A DNA stretch of 64,000 bases from Modicisalibacter ilicicola DSM 19980 (GTDB lineage Bacteria; Pseudomonadota; Gammaproteobacteria; Pseudomonadales; Halomonadaceae). The DNA lies in NCBI RefSeq assembly GCF_900128925.1, contig NZ_FQUJ01000003.1, positions 83,354-147,353 on the forward strand. Reading direction: 5' to 3'. The notes beneath the pieces were generated by a model that searched no databases, was not told the DNA's origin, and saw nothing but the letters and a program-made list of their open reading frames with translations. Positions 7,192 through 14,886 of the stretch are shown piece after piece (the first letter of the stretch is position 1; each line of letters begins with the position of its first letter). A program made the translations under genes and the position numbers.

Positions 7192-7694
7192 CCCAGGTGG
7201 TGGTCGGCATCGGCAGTCATGTCGAGTGCGAGCGTCATGTCCGCGCCTGCCTGGATGCGCTGGCGGCCGAGTTCGGAGAATTACGCATTTCCCGGGTGTT
7301 CGAAAGCGAGCCGGTGGGCGCTCCAGGGAACAAAAACGTCTACAACCTGGTGGTGGCCTTCGACAGCCGGGCTTCGGTCGGTGAGTTGAAGGCCTGGTGC
7401 AAGCGCACGGAGCGGGCCAACGGTCGAATCGACCGCGGCCCAGTGACCCTGGATATCGACCTGCTCGGCGTGGGCGACCGCCGGGGCACGTTCGAGGGCG
7501 TGTCGCTTCCCCACGACGATATCCTTCGCTTCGCCTTCGTGCTCAGGCCCCTGGCGGAACTGCTGCCGGATGCCCGCCACCCGATCACCGGGCAACGCTA
7601 TGCCGAGCTTTGGGCAGGCTTCGATCCGGGCCAGCAGCGCCTGTGGCCGGTGGATTTCACCTGGCGGGGTCAGGTCATTTCCAAGGCAGACTGA
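7188..7694 (+). CDS. Divergent HPPK (FolK-like) protein
   Basis: A 168-residue relative of 6-hydroxymethyl-dihydropterin pyrophosphokinase, coupled to folB by an ATGA overlap. It has the NVYNLVVAF strand, the TLDIDLL strand carrying the two catalytic aspartates, and the LPHDDILRFAFVLRPLAELLP segment. The conserved Arg before TLDIDLL (Arg92 of E. coli HPPK) is Val here (DRGPVTLDID), and the flexible loop before it is shortened. Pseudomonas has a similar divergent protein at this locus in addition to a genuine FolK elsewhere, so activity as HPPK is doubtful. Confidence 0.8.
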   Translation: MTQVVVGIGSHVECERHVRACLDALAAEFGELRISRVFESEPVGAPGNKNVYNLVVAFDSRASVGELKAWCKRTERANGRIDRGPVTLDIDLLGVGDRRGTFEGVSLPHDDILRFAFVLRPLAELLPDARHPITGQRYAELWAGFDPGQQRLWPVDFTWRGQVISKAD

Positions 7695-7838
7695 GAGAAT
7701 GTATACAAATTACTGCGCTCGACCATGCCGCGTTGAAATCAGTCTCAAAATACTCATTTACACAGCGTAAACTCCGCTTTTTCGACTGATTTCGCCTTGC
7801 CTGATCGTCGCTCGTCACTTTTGTAAACATTCTCTGAG
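7691..7838. repeat. MITE-like dispersed repeat, copy A (with imperfect terminal inverted repeats)
   Basis: A 148-bp intergenic element bounded by 19-bp inverted repeats, 7691-7709 (CTGAGAGAATGTATACAAA) and 7820-7838, which match at 17 of 19 positions. It encodes no protein. About 45 bases of its right part (7789-7834) recur at 40604-40651 near the other Mrp-side locus. Its left end (7704-7731) recurs at 7845-7872 with one mismatch, so a partial second copy abuts it. It lies between convergent genes. Confidence 0.7.
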
Positions 7839-7843
7839 AGAGT

Positions 7844-8923
7844 CTACGAATTACTGCGCTCGACCATGCCGCTCTCTTCCAGAAGCAACGCAACCAGCTC
7901 CGCCGCCGGCAGCTCCCGCGCCAGTGGCGCCCCCTGGCCCGCCCACTGGGCGGCAAATTCATGGTTTCCGAGTTTGGAGGCGGCCGCGTTGAGACGCTTG
8001 GTAGCATCGTAGGCGAGCGGATAGTCGGCGGGAGGCGGGCTACCTTCTGCCTCGCCGAAGGCAATGAGGCGATTGACCATGCCCCGGGCGGGCCGACCGG
8101 ATAGCACCTTGGTCAACCGGGTCTGTGCCGCCCGCTCGCTTTTCAGACGCTCGCGGTAGGCATCATCCGCCGAGGACTCCGGGCATAGCACGAACGCCGT
8201 GCCAAGCTGAACGGCCGTCGCACCGAGTGCCAGTGCAGACTTCATGGCCTGGCCGTCCATGATGCCGCCTGCCGCGATGATCGGCAGTGTCGTATGACGC
8301 GACAGCAACCGCACGAGCACCATCGTGCTCAGGCCTTCGTCGGTTGCATCGGGGTCGAAGATGCCTCTATGGCCCCCGGCTTCGATGCCTTGGGCCACGA
8401 TGGCGTCGATTCCCACCTGCTCGATCAGCCTTGCCTCCCGGGGGCAGGTTGCCGTCGCCATCGTATGGATGCCCGCGTCGCGCAGCGAGGCGATGCGCTC
8501 GAACGAGGGCAGGCCGAAATGAAAGCTGACGACAGCGGGTTGCAGCTCGAGCAGCATCTCGAACGTTTCGGTGTCGTCGATGAACGTCGTGTAGATTTCA
8601 TCGAGGGTGTCGGGAGGGGGCGACCCAGTCTCGTCGAACAACGGTGCCAGATACTGAAGCCAGCCGGCTTCGCCCTCGGCGTCACGTCGTGCGGGTGCAT
8701 GGCAGAACAGGTTCACATTGAAGGGTTGTGCGGTCAGGGCGCGGGTCTGATCGATCATCTGGCGGGCCTGGGCGGTCGTGCTGGCACCTATCCCCAGAGA
8801 ACCGAGGCCACCGGCACTGGAGACCGCCGCCGCCAGTTGAGGCGTGGCAACACCCGCCATCGGCGCTTGAATGATGGGGTGGCGGAGACCCAGACGCTCG
8901 AGAAATTTCCGGGAGGACTGCAT
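7844..8923 (-). CDS. Nitronate monooxygenase (2-nitropropane dioxygenase family)
   Basis: A 359-residue FMN-dependent TIM-barrel enzyme that oxidises alkyl nitronates and detoxifies propionate-3-nitronate-like compounds. It has the N-terminal [24 protein letters not shown] segment, the mid-barrel EAGGH motif near residue 190 and the FMN phosphate-binding [10 protein letters not shown] near 220. The ATG at 8923 follows AGGAG; the longer frame to 8974 lacks a site. The last eight codons and the stop (7844-7868) lie in sequence repeated in the adjacent MITE-like element, so the C terminus appears to be borrowed from a repeat. It interrupts the otherwise conserved folK-cca synteny. Confidence 0.9.
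   Translation of the reverse strand: MQSSRKFLERLGLRHPIIQAPMAGVATPQLAAAVSSAGGLGSLGIGASTTAQARQMIDQTRALTAQPFNVNLFCHAPARRDAEGEAGWLQYLAPLFDETGSPPPDTLDEIYTTFIDDTETFEMLLELQPAVVSFHFGLPSFERIASLRDAGIHTMATATCPREARLIEQVGIDAIVAQGIEAGGHRGIFDPDATDEGLSTMVLVRLLSRHTTLPIIAAGGIMDGQAMKSALALGATAVQLGTAFVLCPESSADDAYRERLKSERAAQTRLTKVLSGRPARGMVNRLIAFGEAEGSPPPADYPLAYDATKRLNAAASKLGNHEFAAQWAGQGAPLARELPAAELVALLLEESGMVERSNS
7845..7872. repeat. Partial repeat copy forming the nitronate monooxygenase 3' end
   Basis: This 28-bp stretch matches 7704-7731 at 27 positions, in direct orientation, 141 bp away. It covers the stop codon and last codons of the nitronate monooxygenase gene and is best read as an element end that the gene now terminates in. 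Confidence 0.6.
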
Positions 8924-8970
8924 GGCGACTCCTGTATCACCCCGTCGTGAATGAAAGCGTAGCGGGTCTG

Positions 8971-10110
8971 TCACTCGGCGCCCAGGGCCGCCGCGATCTC
9001 GGCTTGCCGGCGCCGCGCCAGCTCCCTGCCGAGCTCGCCGCCCTTGAACCCCTCGTCGACCAGCTCCCGGGGGGATACCTGGGATGCCAGCCGCCAGGCC
9101 AGGGCGAGATCGGTGGCCAGCCCTTCGTCTTCCAGACTGATCAGCGAGAGCAGCGGCGCGACCCGCTCACCGCGCCGCCAGGCATCGATGGCGTTCAGCC
9201 AGCGCAAGACCCGCTCGGCATTCGGCGTGCGTCCGTCGGCCTCGTCGCAGAACTCCCGGGTCAGCCTCACCTGCCGCGCCAGGTCACGCCAGGCGTTGGG
9301 CAGGCGCAGGCGTTCCTCCAGCGTCTGACGGGAAGCGTCGTCGAGATGTTCGCAGAGCCGCGCCCAGCGCCAGCGGGCCAGGTGGCCGTTGTCTTCGGGC
9401 AGGCGCGCCATGCGTGCCAGGGCCGCATGCAACTCGACACTGTCCACGGCAAGCTCGGGCATCAAGGCCTCGAGCGCTCCGCAGTCGTGCAGCGTTTCGA
9501 AGTAGGCTTGGGAATAGGGTTCTCCGAGGGCTTTCTCGGTCTCCTGCCAGACCCGCTCGGCGACCAGGTGCGCGATCTCGCCATCGGCGGCAAGCCGACG
9601 CATCAGTTCCCGGGTCGCGTCGGCGATGGCGAACCCCAGCCCTTGGTAGCGCGCCAGGAAGCGAGCGGTGCGCAGCACCCGCAGCGGGTCCTCGACGAAG
9701 GCCGGCGAGACATGGCGCAGCCGCCGTGCCTCGAGATCCTCGCGGCCGTGGAACGGATCGATCAGTTCGCCCTCGAGGGTCTCGGCCATGGCATTGATGG
9801 TCAGGTCGCGGCGGGCCAGGTCCTCTTCCAGTGTCACCTCGGGGCTGGCCTGTACCACGAAGCCGGTATAGCCGTGGCCCTGCTTGCGCTCGGTGCGCGC
9901 CAGGGCGTACTCCTCCTGGGTGACCGGGTGCAGGAACACCGGGAAGTCGCGTCCCACCGGCTTGAAGCCCCGCCTGCGCATCGCCTCGGGAGTGGCACCG
10001 ACCACTACCCAGTCCTGGTCGACCACCGGCCAGCCGAGGCGTGCATCGCGCACCGCCCCACCGACCCGGTAGACCTCGAGGCCTTGGATGGCCGGATCCG
10101 CCGTTTTCAC
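8971..10110 (-). CDS. cca: tRNA CCA-adding nucleotidyltransferase
   Basis: A 379-residue class II tRNA nucleotidyltransferase that adds or repairs the 3'-CCA end. The catalytic DxD lies in [11 protein letters not shown] near residue 25, preceded by [13 protein letters not shown]. The [10 protein letters not shown] motif sits near 98 and [15 protein letters not shown] near 130. There is no C-terminal HD phosphohydrolase domain, unlike E. coli Cca. The GTG start at 10110 overlaps the glpE stop (GTGA); the frame upstream of it is antisense-like noise. It belongs to the lptD-to-cca operon block. Confidence 0.94.
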   Translation of the reverse strand: MKTADPAIQGLEVYRVGGAVRDARLGWPVVDQDWVVVGATPEAMRRRGFKPVGRDFPVFLHPVTQEEYALARTERKQGHGYTGFVVQASPEVTLEEDLARRDLTINAMAETLEGELIDPFHGREDLEARRLRHVSPAFVEDPLRVLRTARFLARYQGLGFAIADATRELMRRLAADGEIAHLVAERVWQETEKALGEPYSQAYFETLHDCGALEALMPELAVDSVELHAALARMARLPEDNGHLARWRWARLCEHLDDASRQTLEERLRLPNAWRDLARQVRLTREFCDEADGRTPNAERVLRWLNAIDAWRRGERVAPLLSLISLEDEGLATDLALAWRLASQVSPRELVDEGFKGGELGRELARRRQAEIAAALGAE

Positions 10111-10448
10111 CGCGCGACTCGCGTCGGGTGACGAACCTGCCAGTCGACGAAGCCGCCATCCAGGCTGTAGACACACTCGAAACCCTGCCCGGCCAGCCAG
10201 CTCGCCGCCTGCTGGCTGGAGTGGCCATGGTAGCAGACCACCACCAGCGGGCGCTTCCGGTCGGTATCCGCGAGCAGATCGCCCACCGTGGCGTTGTCGA
10301 GATGCCGGCTCCCCGGTATGTGGCCCTGGGCGTAGCTCAGGGGATCGCGGATATCCACCAGGGTCAGTGGCCGAGCGTCGTCCAGCCACGCCTTGAGGGT
10401 GGCCTGGTCGAGATGCTCAAAGGCGAGGTGTTCGAAGGATTGGCTCAT
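10107..10448 (-). CDS. glpE: Thiosulfate sulfurtransferase GlpE (rhodanese)
   Basis: A 113-residue single-domain rhodanese that transfers sulfane sulfur from thiosulfate to cyanide or thioredoxin-like acceptors. The active-site loop CYHGHSSQQAA (Cys near residue 64) is the GlpE type, preceded by LVDIRDPLSYAQGHI. The start MSQSFEHL at 10448 follows GGAAGG; the upstream ATG at 10463 is less likely. It lies between apaH and cca, as in Pseudomonas, with a four-base overlap with cca. Confidence 0.93.
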   Translation of the reverse strand: MSQSFEHLAFEHLDQATLKAWLDDARPLTLVDIRDPLSYAQGHIPGSRHLDNATVGDLLADTDRKRPLVVVCYHGHSSQQAASWLAGQGFECVYSLDGGFVDWQVRHPTRVAR

Positions 10449-10470
10449 GAATACCTTCCGCACAATGGGT

Positions 10471-11295
10471 TTAGGCTTGCCGACTGGGTTCGCTGACCCG
10501 CTCGCCGGTTTCCAGATTCAGCGCCGTCAGGGTGCCGCCCCAGACACAACCGGTATCCAGGGCTTCGGCACGCACGGCGGTGCCGGGGGTATGCCCCTGC
10601 AAGGCGGCCCAGTGGCCGAAGATGATGCGCGGATCATCGTCCCGGGGATAGGTGAACCAGGGGCTATACCCCGGCGGGGCCGCATCGAGCCCCTCCTTGG
10701 CATCGAAGTCCAGGCGGCCGTCGGCGGCGATGAAGCGCATGCGGGTAAACGTATTGACGATCACCCGCAGGCGATCGACACCGTCGAGATCCTCCTCCCA
10801 GCGCGCCGGTCCGTTACCGTACATGCGCTCCAGGAAGGCGCCGCTGGCGCTGCCACGCAGCACGCTCTCCACTTCCTCGGCCAGGGCCCGGGCCTTATCC
10901 AGCGTCCACTGAGGCAACAGTCCCGCGTGGGTCATCAGCGTCCGCCGGTCGCTGCCACTGCCGTCGTCGACCCAAAGCGGCTGGGCCTGCAGCCAGTCGA
11001 GCAATGTCTCGCGATCCGGGGCGGCGAGAATATCCTCGAGGGTATCCGAACGCTTGGGCGTCGCGCCACCGCGGGCAACCGCCAGCAAGTGCAGGTCGTG
11101 ATTGCCTAGAATCACTCGCGCTGCCTCGCCCAGGGAGCGCACCTCGCGCAGGCAGCCCAGGGAATCGGGCCCGCGGTTAACCAGATCGCCGGCCAGCCAG
11201 AGACGGTCCCGACGCGGGTCGAAGCTCAAACGCTCGAGCAGAGCAACGAATTCGCGGTGGCAGCCCTGAAGGTCACCGATGGCATAAGTCGTCAT
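10471..11295 (-). CDS. apaH: Diadenosine tetraphosphatase ApaH (symmetrical)
   Basis: A 274-residue metallophosphatase that splits Ap4A into two ADP and can remove Np4 caps from RNA. The metal-binding motifs are at the N terminus (AIGDLQGCHREF), LWLAGDLVNRGPDS near 35 and ILGNHDLHLLA near 62. The ATG at 11295 gives the standard start MTTYAIGD. It follows apaG with a 41-bp gap and is part of the conserved rsmA-apaG-apaH group. Confidence 0.96.
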   Translation of the reverse strand: MTTYAIGDLQGCHREFVALLERLSFDPRRDRLWLAGDLVNRGPDSLGCLREVRSLGEAARVILGNHDLHLLAVARGGATPKRSDTLEDILAAPDRETLLDWLQAQPLWVDDGSGSDRRTLMTHAGLLPQWTLDKARALAEEVESVLRGSASGAFLERMYGNGPARWEEDLDGVDRLRVIVNTFTRMRFIAADGRLDFDAKEGLDAAPPGYSPWFTYPRDDDPRIIFGHWAALQGHTPGTAVRAEALDTGCVWGGTLTALNLETGERVSEPSRQA

Positions 11296-11336
11296 GAGCG
11301 TCTCTTGGAACATGTAGTGAATGAAGTGGATGGAGT

Positions 11337-11720
11337 TCAGTGCACCTGGTTGGGGCCCGCCAGGCGAAACGGCGCGATGGCCACTTCGAACGGCCGCTGG
11401 GCGGCGGTATCCACGCAAGTATAGGCGCCTTCCATGACCCCTACCGGGCAGTCGAGCACGGCACGGCTCGTGTAGCGAAAGGTCTGACCCGGTCCAATCA
11501 TCGGCTGTTTGCCGACCACCCCCTTGCCACGCACCTCCTGCACCTTGCCGCTGCCCTGGGTGATCTTCCAGTAGCGGGCCAGCAGCTGTACCGAGTGCGC
11601 GGAATGGTTGTGTACGGTGATGGTGTAGCTGAACACGAAACGCTGCTCCGTCTCCGAAGACTCGTCGGCCCGGTAGGCTGGCTCCACATCGACGCGTATG
11701 TCCTGGGCACGTTGGGTCAT
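11337..11720 (-). CDS. apaG: ApaG (DUF525) protein
   Basis: A 127-residue all-beta protein of the ApaG family. It has the QRFVFSYTITVHNHS strand pair near 27, QLLARYWKIT near 45 and the highly conserved GVVGKQPMIGPGQTFRYTS near 67. ApaG is linked genetically to Ap4A and magnesium/cobalt sensitivity, but its biochemical role is uncertain. The ATG overlaps the rsmA stop in ATGA, so the two are translationally coupled. Confidence 0.95.
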   Translation of the reverse strand: MTQRAQDIRVDVEPAYRADESSETEQRFVFSYTITVHNHSAHSVQLLARYWKITQGSGKVQEVRGKGVVGKQPMIGPGQTFRYTSRAVLDCPVGVMEGAYTCVDTAAQRPFEVAIAPFRLAGPNQVH

Positions 11721-12520
11721 GTGCTCTCCCTCGCCAGGTGGTTGGCGATATCGACCAGTTCGGCCACCGTCAGTGTCTGGGGGCGCCGCCCCGGATCGAT
11801 CTCCAGCGCCTCGAGGCTGGCCGGTTCGACCAGCCCCTTGAGGTTGTTGCGCAGGGTCTTGCGACGCTGAGAGAAGGCACGGCGCACGACATCCGCGAAC
11901 AGCACCTCGTCGACGGCCGGATAGGGCAAGGTGGCATGCGGCACCAGCCGCACGATGGCGGAATCGACCTTGGGCCGTGGCGTGAAGGCTTCCGGAGGAA
12001 CGATAAACAGCGAATCCACCCGGCAATGGTACTGCGCCATGATCGACAGCCGGCCCCAGTCGCTGCTGCCGGGCGAGGCGGCCAGTCGTTCGACCACTTC
12101 CTTTTGCAGCATGAAATGCATGTCGGCCACTGCCCCCCGAGCACCGAGCAGGTGAAAGATCAGCGGTGTCGAGATGTTGTAGGGCAGATTGCCCACGACC
12201 CGCAACGCCGGCCCCTCGCCCTTGAGCGCGGCGAAGTCGAACTTCAGCGCATCGCCCTCGTGAATCACGAAGCCGGGGTAGTCGAAGAACTGCACCCGCA
12301 GGCCGGGGATCAGGTCGCGGTCGAGCTCGATCACCTCGAGCTTGCCCGTGGCTTCGAGCAGTGGCTCGGTCAAGGCGCCCTGGCCGGGGCCGATCTCGAT
12401 CAAGCGTTGCTCGGGGCGCGGCGAGATGGCCCCCACGATGCGTGAAATGATGCCCGGATCGCGCAGGAAATTCTGGCCGAAGCGTTTGCGGGCCCGGGGT
12501 AGCGGTGGGCGTGATGCCAT
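11717..12520 (-). CDS. rsmA: 16S rRNA dimethyladenosine transferase RsmA (KsgA)
   Basis: A 267-residue SAM-dependent methyltransferase that dimethylates A1518 and A1519 of 16S rRNA during small-subunit maturation. Visible signatures are FGQNFLRDPGIISRI near 14, the SAM-binding IEIGPGQGALTEPL near 40 and the catalytic NLPYNIST near 112. The C-terminal helical domain is complete. It lies 35 bp downstream of pdxA and overlaps apaG. Confidence 0.97.
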   Translation of the reverse strand: MASRPPLPRARKRFGQNFLRDPGIISRIVGAISPRPEQRLIEIGPGQGALTEPLLEATGKLEVIELDRDLIPGLRVQFFDYPGFVIHEGDALKFDFAALKGEGPALRVVGNLPYNISTPLIFHLLGARGAVADMHFMLQKEVVERLAASPGSSDWGRLSIMAQYHCRVDSLFIVPPEAFTPRPKVDSAIVRLVPHATLPYPAVDEVLFADVVRRAFSQRRKTLRNNLKGLVEPASLEALEIDPGRRPQTLTVAELVDIANHLAREST

Positions 12521-12555
12521 GGAAAAAGAGAGTCCTTGCTATGTCAGCGTGCGGT

Positions 12556-13569
12556 TCATGAAAGACGGGAAGCATTGGCCATTTCGAGCGCCATTTCGAG
12601 GGCTACGCGCAGGCTGCCGGTATCGGCCCGGCCACTGCCGGCCAGGTCCAGAGCGGTACCGTGATCCACCGAGGTACGAATGATCGGCAACCCCAGGGTG
12701 ATGTTGGCGGCACGCCCGAAGCCGGCATACTTGAGCACCGGCAATCCCTGGTCATGATACATGGCCAGCACCGCATCGGCGCCCTCGAGATGGCGGGGGG
12801 TGAAAAGCGTGTCCGCAGGCAGGGGGCCGTCGAGGAGCAGTCCTTCCTCCCGCAGCCGAGTCAAGGCCGGAACGAGAACGTCGATCTCCTCGCGCCCGAG
12901 GTGCCCGCCTTCGCCGGCATGGGGGTTCAGGCCGCAGACGGCGATGCGCGGTTGCCGGACGCCAAAATGCCGCTTGAGATCATGATCGAGGATGCGCAGC
13001 ACCCGGCACAAGCCGTCGATCGTGATGGCTGACGGCACCTCGCGCAGCGGCAGGTGCGTGGTCGCCAGCGCCACCCGCAGCTCCCTCCCGGTGGCCCGGG
13101 TGGCGAGCATCATCACCACCTCCTCGATCCCGCAGGCATCGCGCAGGTATTCGGTATGGCCGGTGAAACGGGGATGCCCGCCCTCGATGATCACCCCCTT
13201 GTGCAGCGGCGCAGTGACCATGGCCTGGGCCCGGCCCTCGCGGCAGGCGGCAATCGCCCGGTCCAGCACCTCGAGCACGTAATCCGCGTTGCCGGGATCG
13301 AGCCGGCCCGGCTCGGCCGGCACCCGGAGCGCCACCGGCCATACCGGCAGTACGCCGGGGCATGGCGCCGGGACCTCCTGATCGTCATCGAGCACGCGAA
13401 GCTCGACATCGAGATCCAGCCGGCCGGCGCGTTCTGCCAGCAGATCCGGGTCTCCCACCGCCACGACCCGCCCGGGCAGCGGCGCTGGCGCGGCGGCCAG
13501 CATCAGCACCAGTTCAGGCCCGATGCCCGCCGGCTCGCCGGTGGTCACGGCCAGGACCGGTGTGCTCAT
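12556..13569 (-). CDS. pdxA: 4-hydroxythreonine-4-phosphate dehydrogenase PdxA
   Basis: A 337-residue NAD-dependent, metal-dependent enzyme of pyridoxal 5'-phosphate synthesis. The N-terminal TTGEPAGIGPEL, the VTAPLHKGVI and GHTEYLRDACG motifs with metal-binding His, the MYHDQGLPVLKY segment and the late VDHGTALDLAG are all present. The ATG at 13569 overlaps the surA stop (ATGA), so upstream codons in this frame are not used. Position after surA is the classical enterobacterial/pseudomonad order. Confidence 0.97.
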   Translation of the reverse strand: MSTPVLAVTTGEPAGIGPELVLMLAAAPAPLPGRVVAVGDPDLLAERAGRLDLDVELRVLDDDQEVPAPCPGVLPVWPVALRVPAEPGRLDPGNADYVLEVLDRAIAACREGRAQAMVTAPLHKGVIIEGGHPRFTGHTEYLRDACGIEEVVMMLATRATGRELRVALATTHLPLREVPSAITIDGLCRVLRILDHDLKRHFGVRQPRIAVCGLNPHAGEGGHLGREEIDVLVPALTRLREEGLLLDGPLPADTLFTPRHLEGADAVLAMYHDQGLPVLKYAGFGRAANITLGLPIIRTSVDHGTALDLAGSGRADTGSLRVALEMALEMANASRLS

Positions 13570-14867
13570 CCGGCGTCCTGGTTCAGACGGTTGTCGATGT
13601 AGGCCTCGGTGCGGATCTGCTGCATCCAGGTTTCCAGTTCGTCGTTGACCTTGCGCTGGAACAGCGTCTGACGAATCTGCTCGCGCTTGGCTTCGCCGGT
13701 GACGTCCTGCCGGCGGCGGTCGAGCACCTCGATCAGGTGATAGCCGAAGCGCGAACGTACGGGCTGGGAGACCTGACCCACCGGCAGCGAGGTCATCGCC
13801 TCCTCGAAGGCGGGCACCATCTGGCCGGGACGCACCCAACCCAGCTCGCCACCGTTCAGGGCGCTGCCCCGATCGTCGCTGACTTCCTGGGCGACGCGGC
13901 CGAAATCCTCCCCGGAAGCGAGGCGTTGCCGCGCCTGTTCGGCCAGGGCCTCCGCGCGCTCGGCATCACGATTGGGGTTGGTCTCGATGAGAATGTGGCG
14001 CACCCGCTGTTCCTCGACCATCGCCTTCCGGGCGTCCCCTTCGCGCTCCTGCAGCTTGATCAGATGAAAGCCGCTGGGGCTGCGGATCGGCTCGCTGACC
14101 TGACCGACATTCAGTTGTGGAATCGCATCGGCGAACGCGGGCGGGATCTCCCCGGCGTCGCGCCAGCCCAGATCACCGCCTTCCAGCGCGTTGGAGCCAT
14201 CGGAGCGGGCCGCCGCCAGATCGGCAAAATCGGCACCGTCCTGCAACTGCTCATAGAGTGCCCGGGCCTCCCGTTGCGCCGCCTGCACCTGATCCGGGCT
14301 CGGCGACTGAGGCAGTGCCACCAGGATGTGGCCGAGGCGATAGCGCGCGTTGTCGTTGCCGCCCTGCTGGTCGAGGTAACGCTGCACCTCGCGATCGGAG
14401 ACGTTGATGCGGCTGGCGACCCGGCGCTGCTGCAGGTCGCGCATCAGCATCTCGCGACGGATCTGCTCCCGGACCACCGCGAGGGAGAGACCATCGGCCT
14501 CCAGGGCATCGGCGAATCGATCCAGGGTCATGCCGTTGTTCTGGGCAATGGAACGGACCGCCCGGTTCAGCTCGGTGTCGTCCACGGACATGTTGGCCTG
14601 CTCGGCCATCTGCAGCTGGATCTGCTCGACGATCATGCGGTCCAGCACCTGGCTGCGCAGGGCGGCTTCGTCGGGCACGGCGATGTTGCGGCGCGCCAGC
14701 TGGCTGCGTGCCTGAATCACGCGATCCTCCAGTTCGCTGGCCATGATGGCATCGTCATTGACCACCGCCACGATACGATCCAGCGGCTCGGCCGCCAGCG
14801 CCTGGCTGCCGGCACTCAATGCCAGCGTCAGAATCAGACTCAAGGATGCAAACAGACGTTTGCGCAT
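13566..14867 (-). CDS. surA: Periplasmic chaperone/peptidyl-prolyl isomerase SurA
   Basis: A 433-residue outer-membrane-protein chaperone. A Sec signal peptide (about residues 1-26, ending SQALA-AE) is followed by the N-terminal chaperone domain, two parvulin (PpiC) domains at about 176-275 and 287-385, and the C-terminal helix. Both parvulin domains show the HILV/HILIE opening and GGxLGW motifs (GGDLGW, GGELGW). The start MRKRLF at 14867 is required for the signal peptide. It lies 19 bp downstream of lptD, whose assembly depends on SurA. Confidence 0.97.
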   Translation of the reverse strand: MRKRLFASLSLILTLALSAGSQALAAEPLDRIVAVVNDDAIMASELEDRVIQARSQLARRNIAVPDEAALRSQVLDRMIVEQIQLQMAEQANMSVDDTELNRAVRSIAQNNGMTLDRFADALEADGLSLAVVREQIRREMLMRDLQQRRVASRINVSDREVQRYLDQQGGNDNARYRLGHILVALPQSPSPDQVQAAQREARALYEQLQDGADFADLAAARSDGSNALEGGDLGWRDAGEIPPAFADAIPQLNVGQVSEPIRSPSGFHLIKLQEREGDARKAMVEEQRVRHILIETNPNRDAERAEALAEQARQRLASGEDFGRVAQEVSDDRGSALNGGELGWVRPGQMVPAFEEAMTSLPVGQVSQPVRSRFGYHLIEVLDRRRQDVTGEAKREQIRQTLFQRKVNDELETWMQQIRTEAYIDNRLNQDAG

Positions 14868-14886
14868 GCAAAACCTCACTCGCTCT

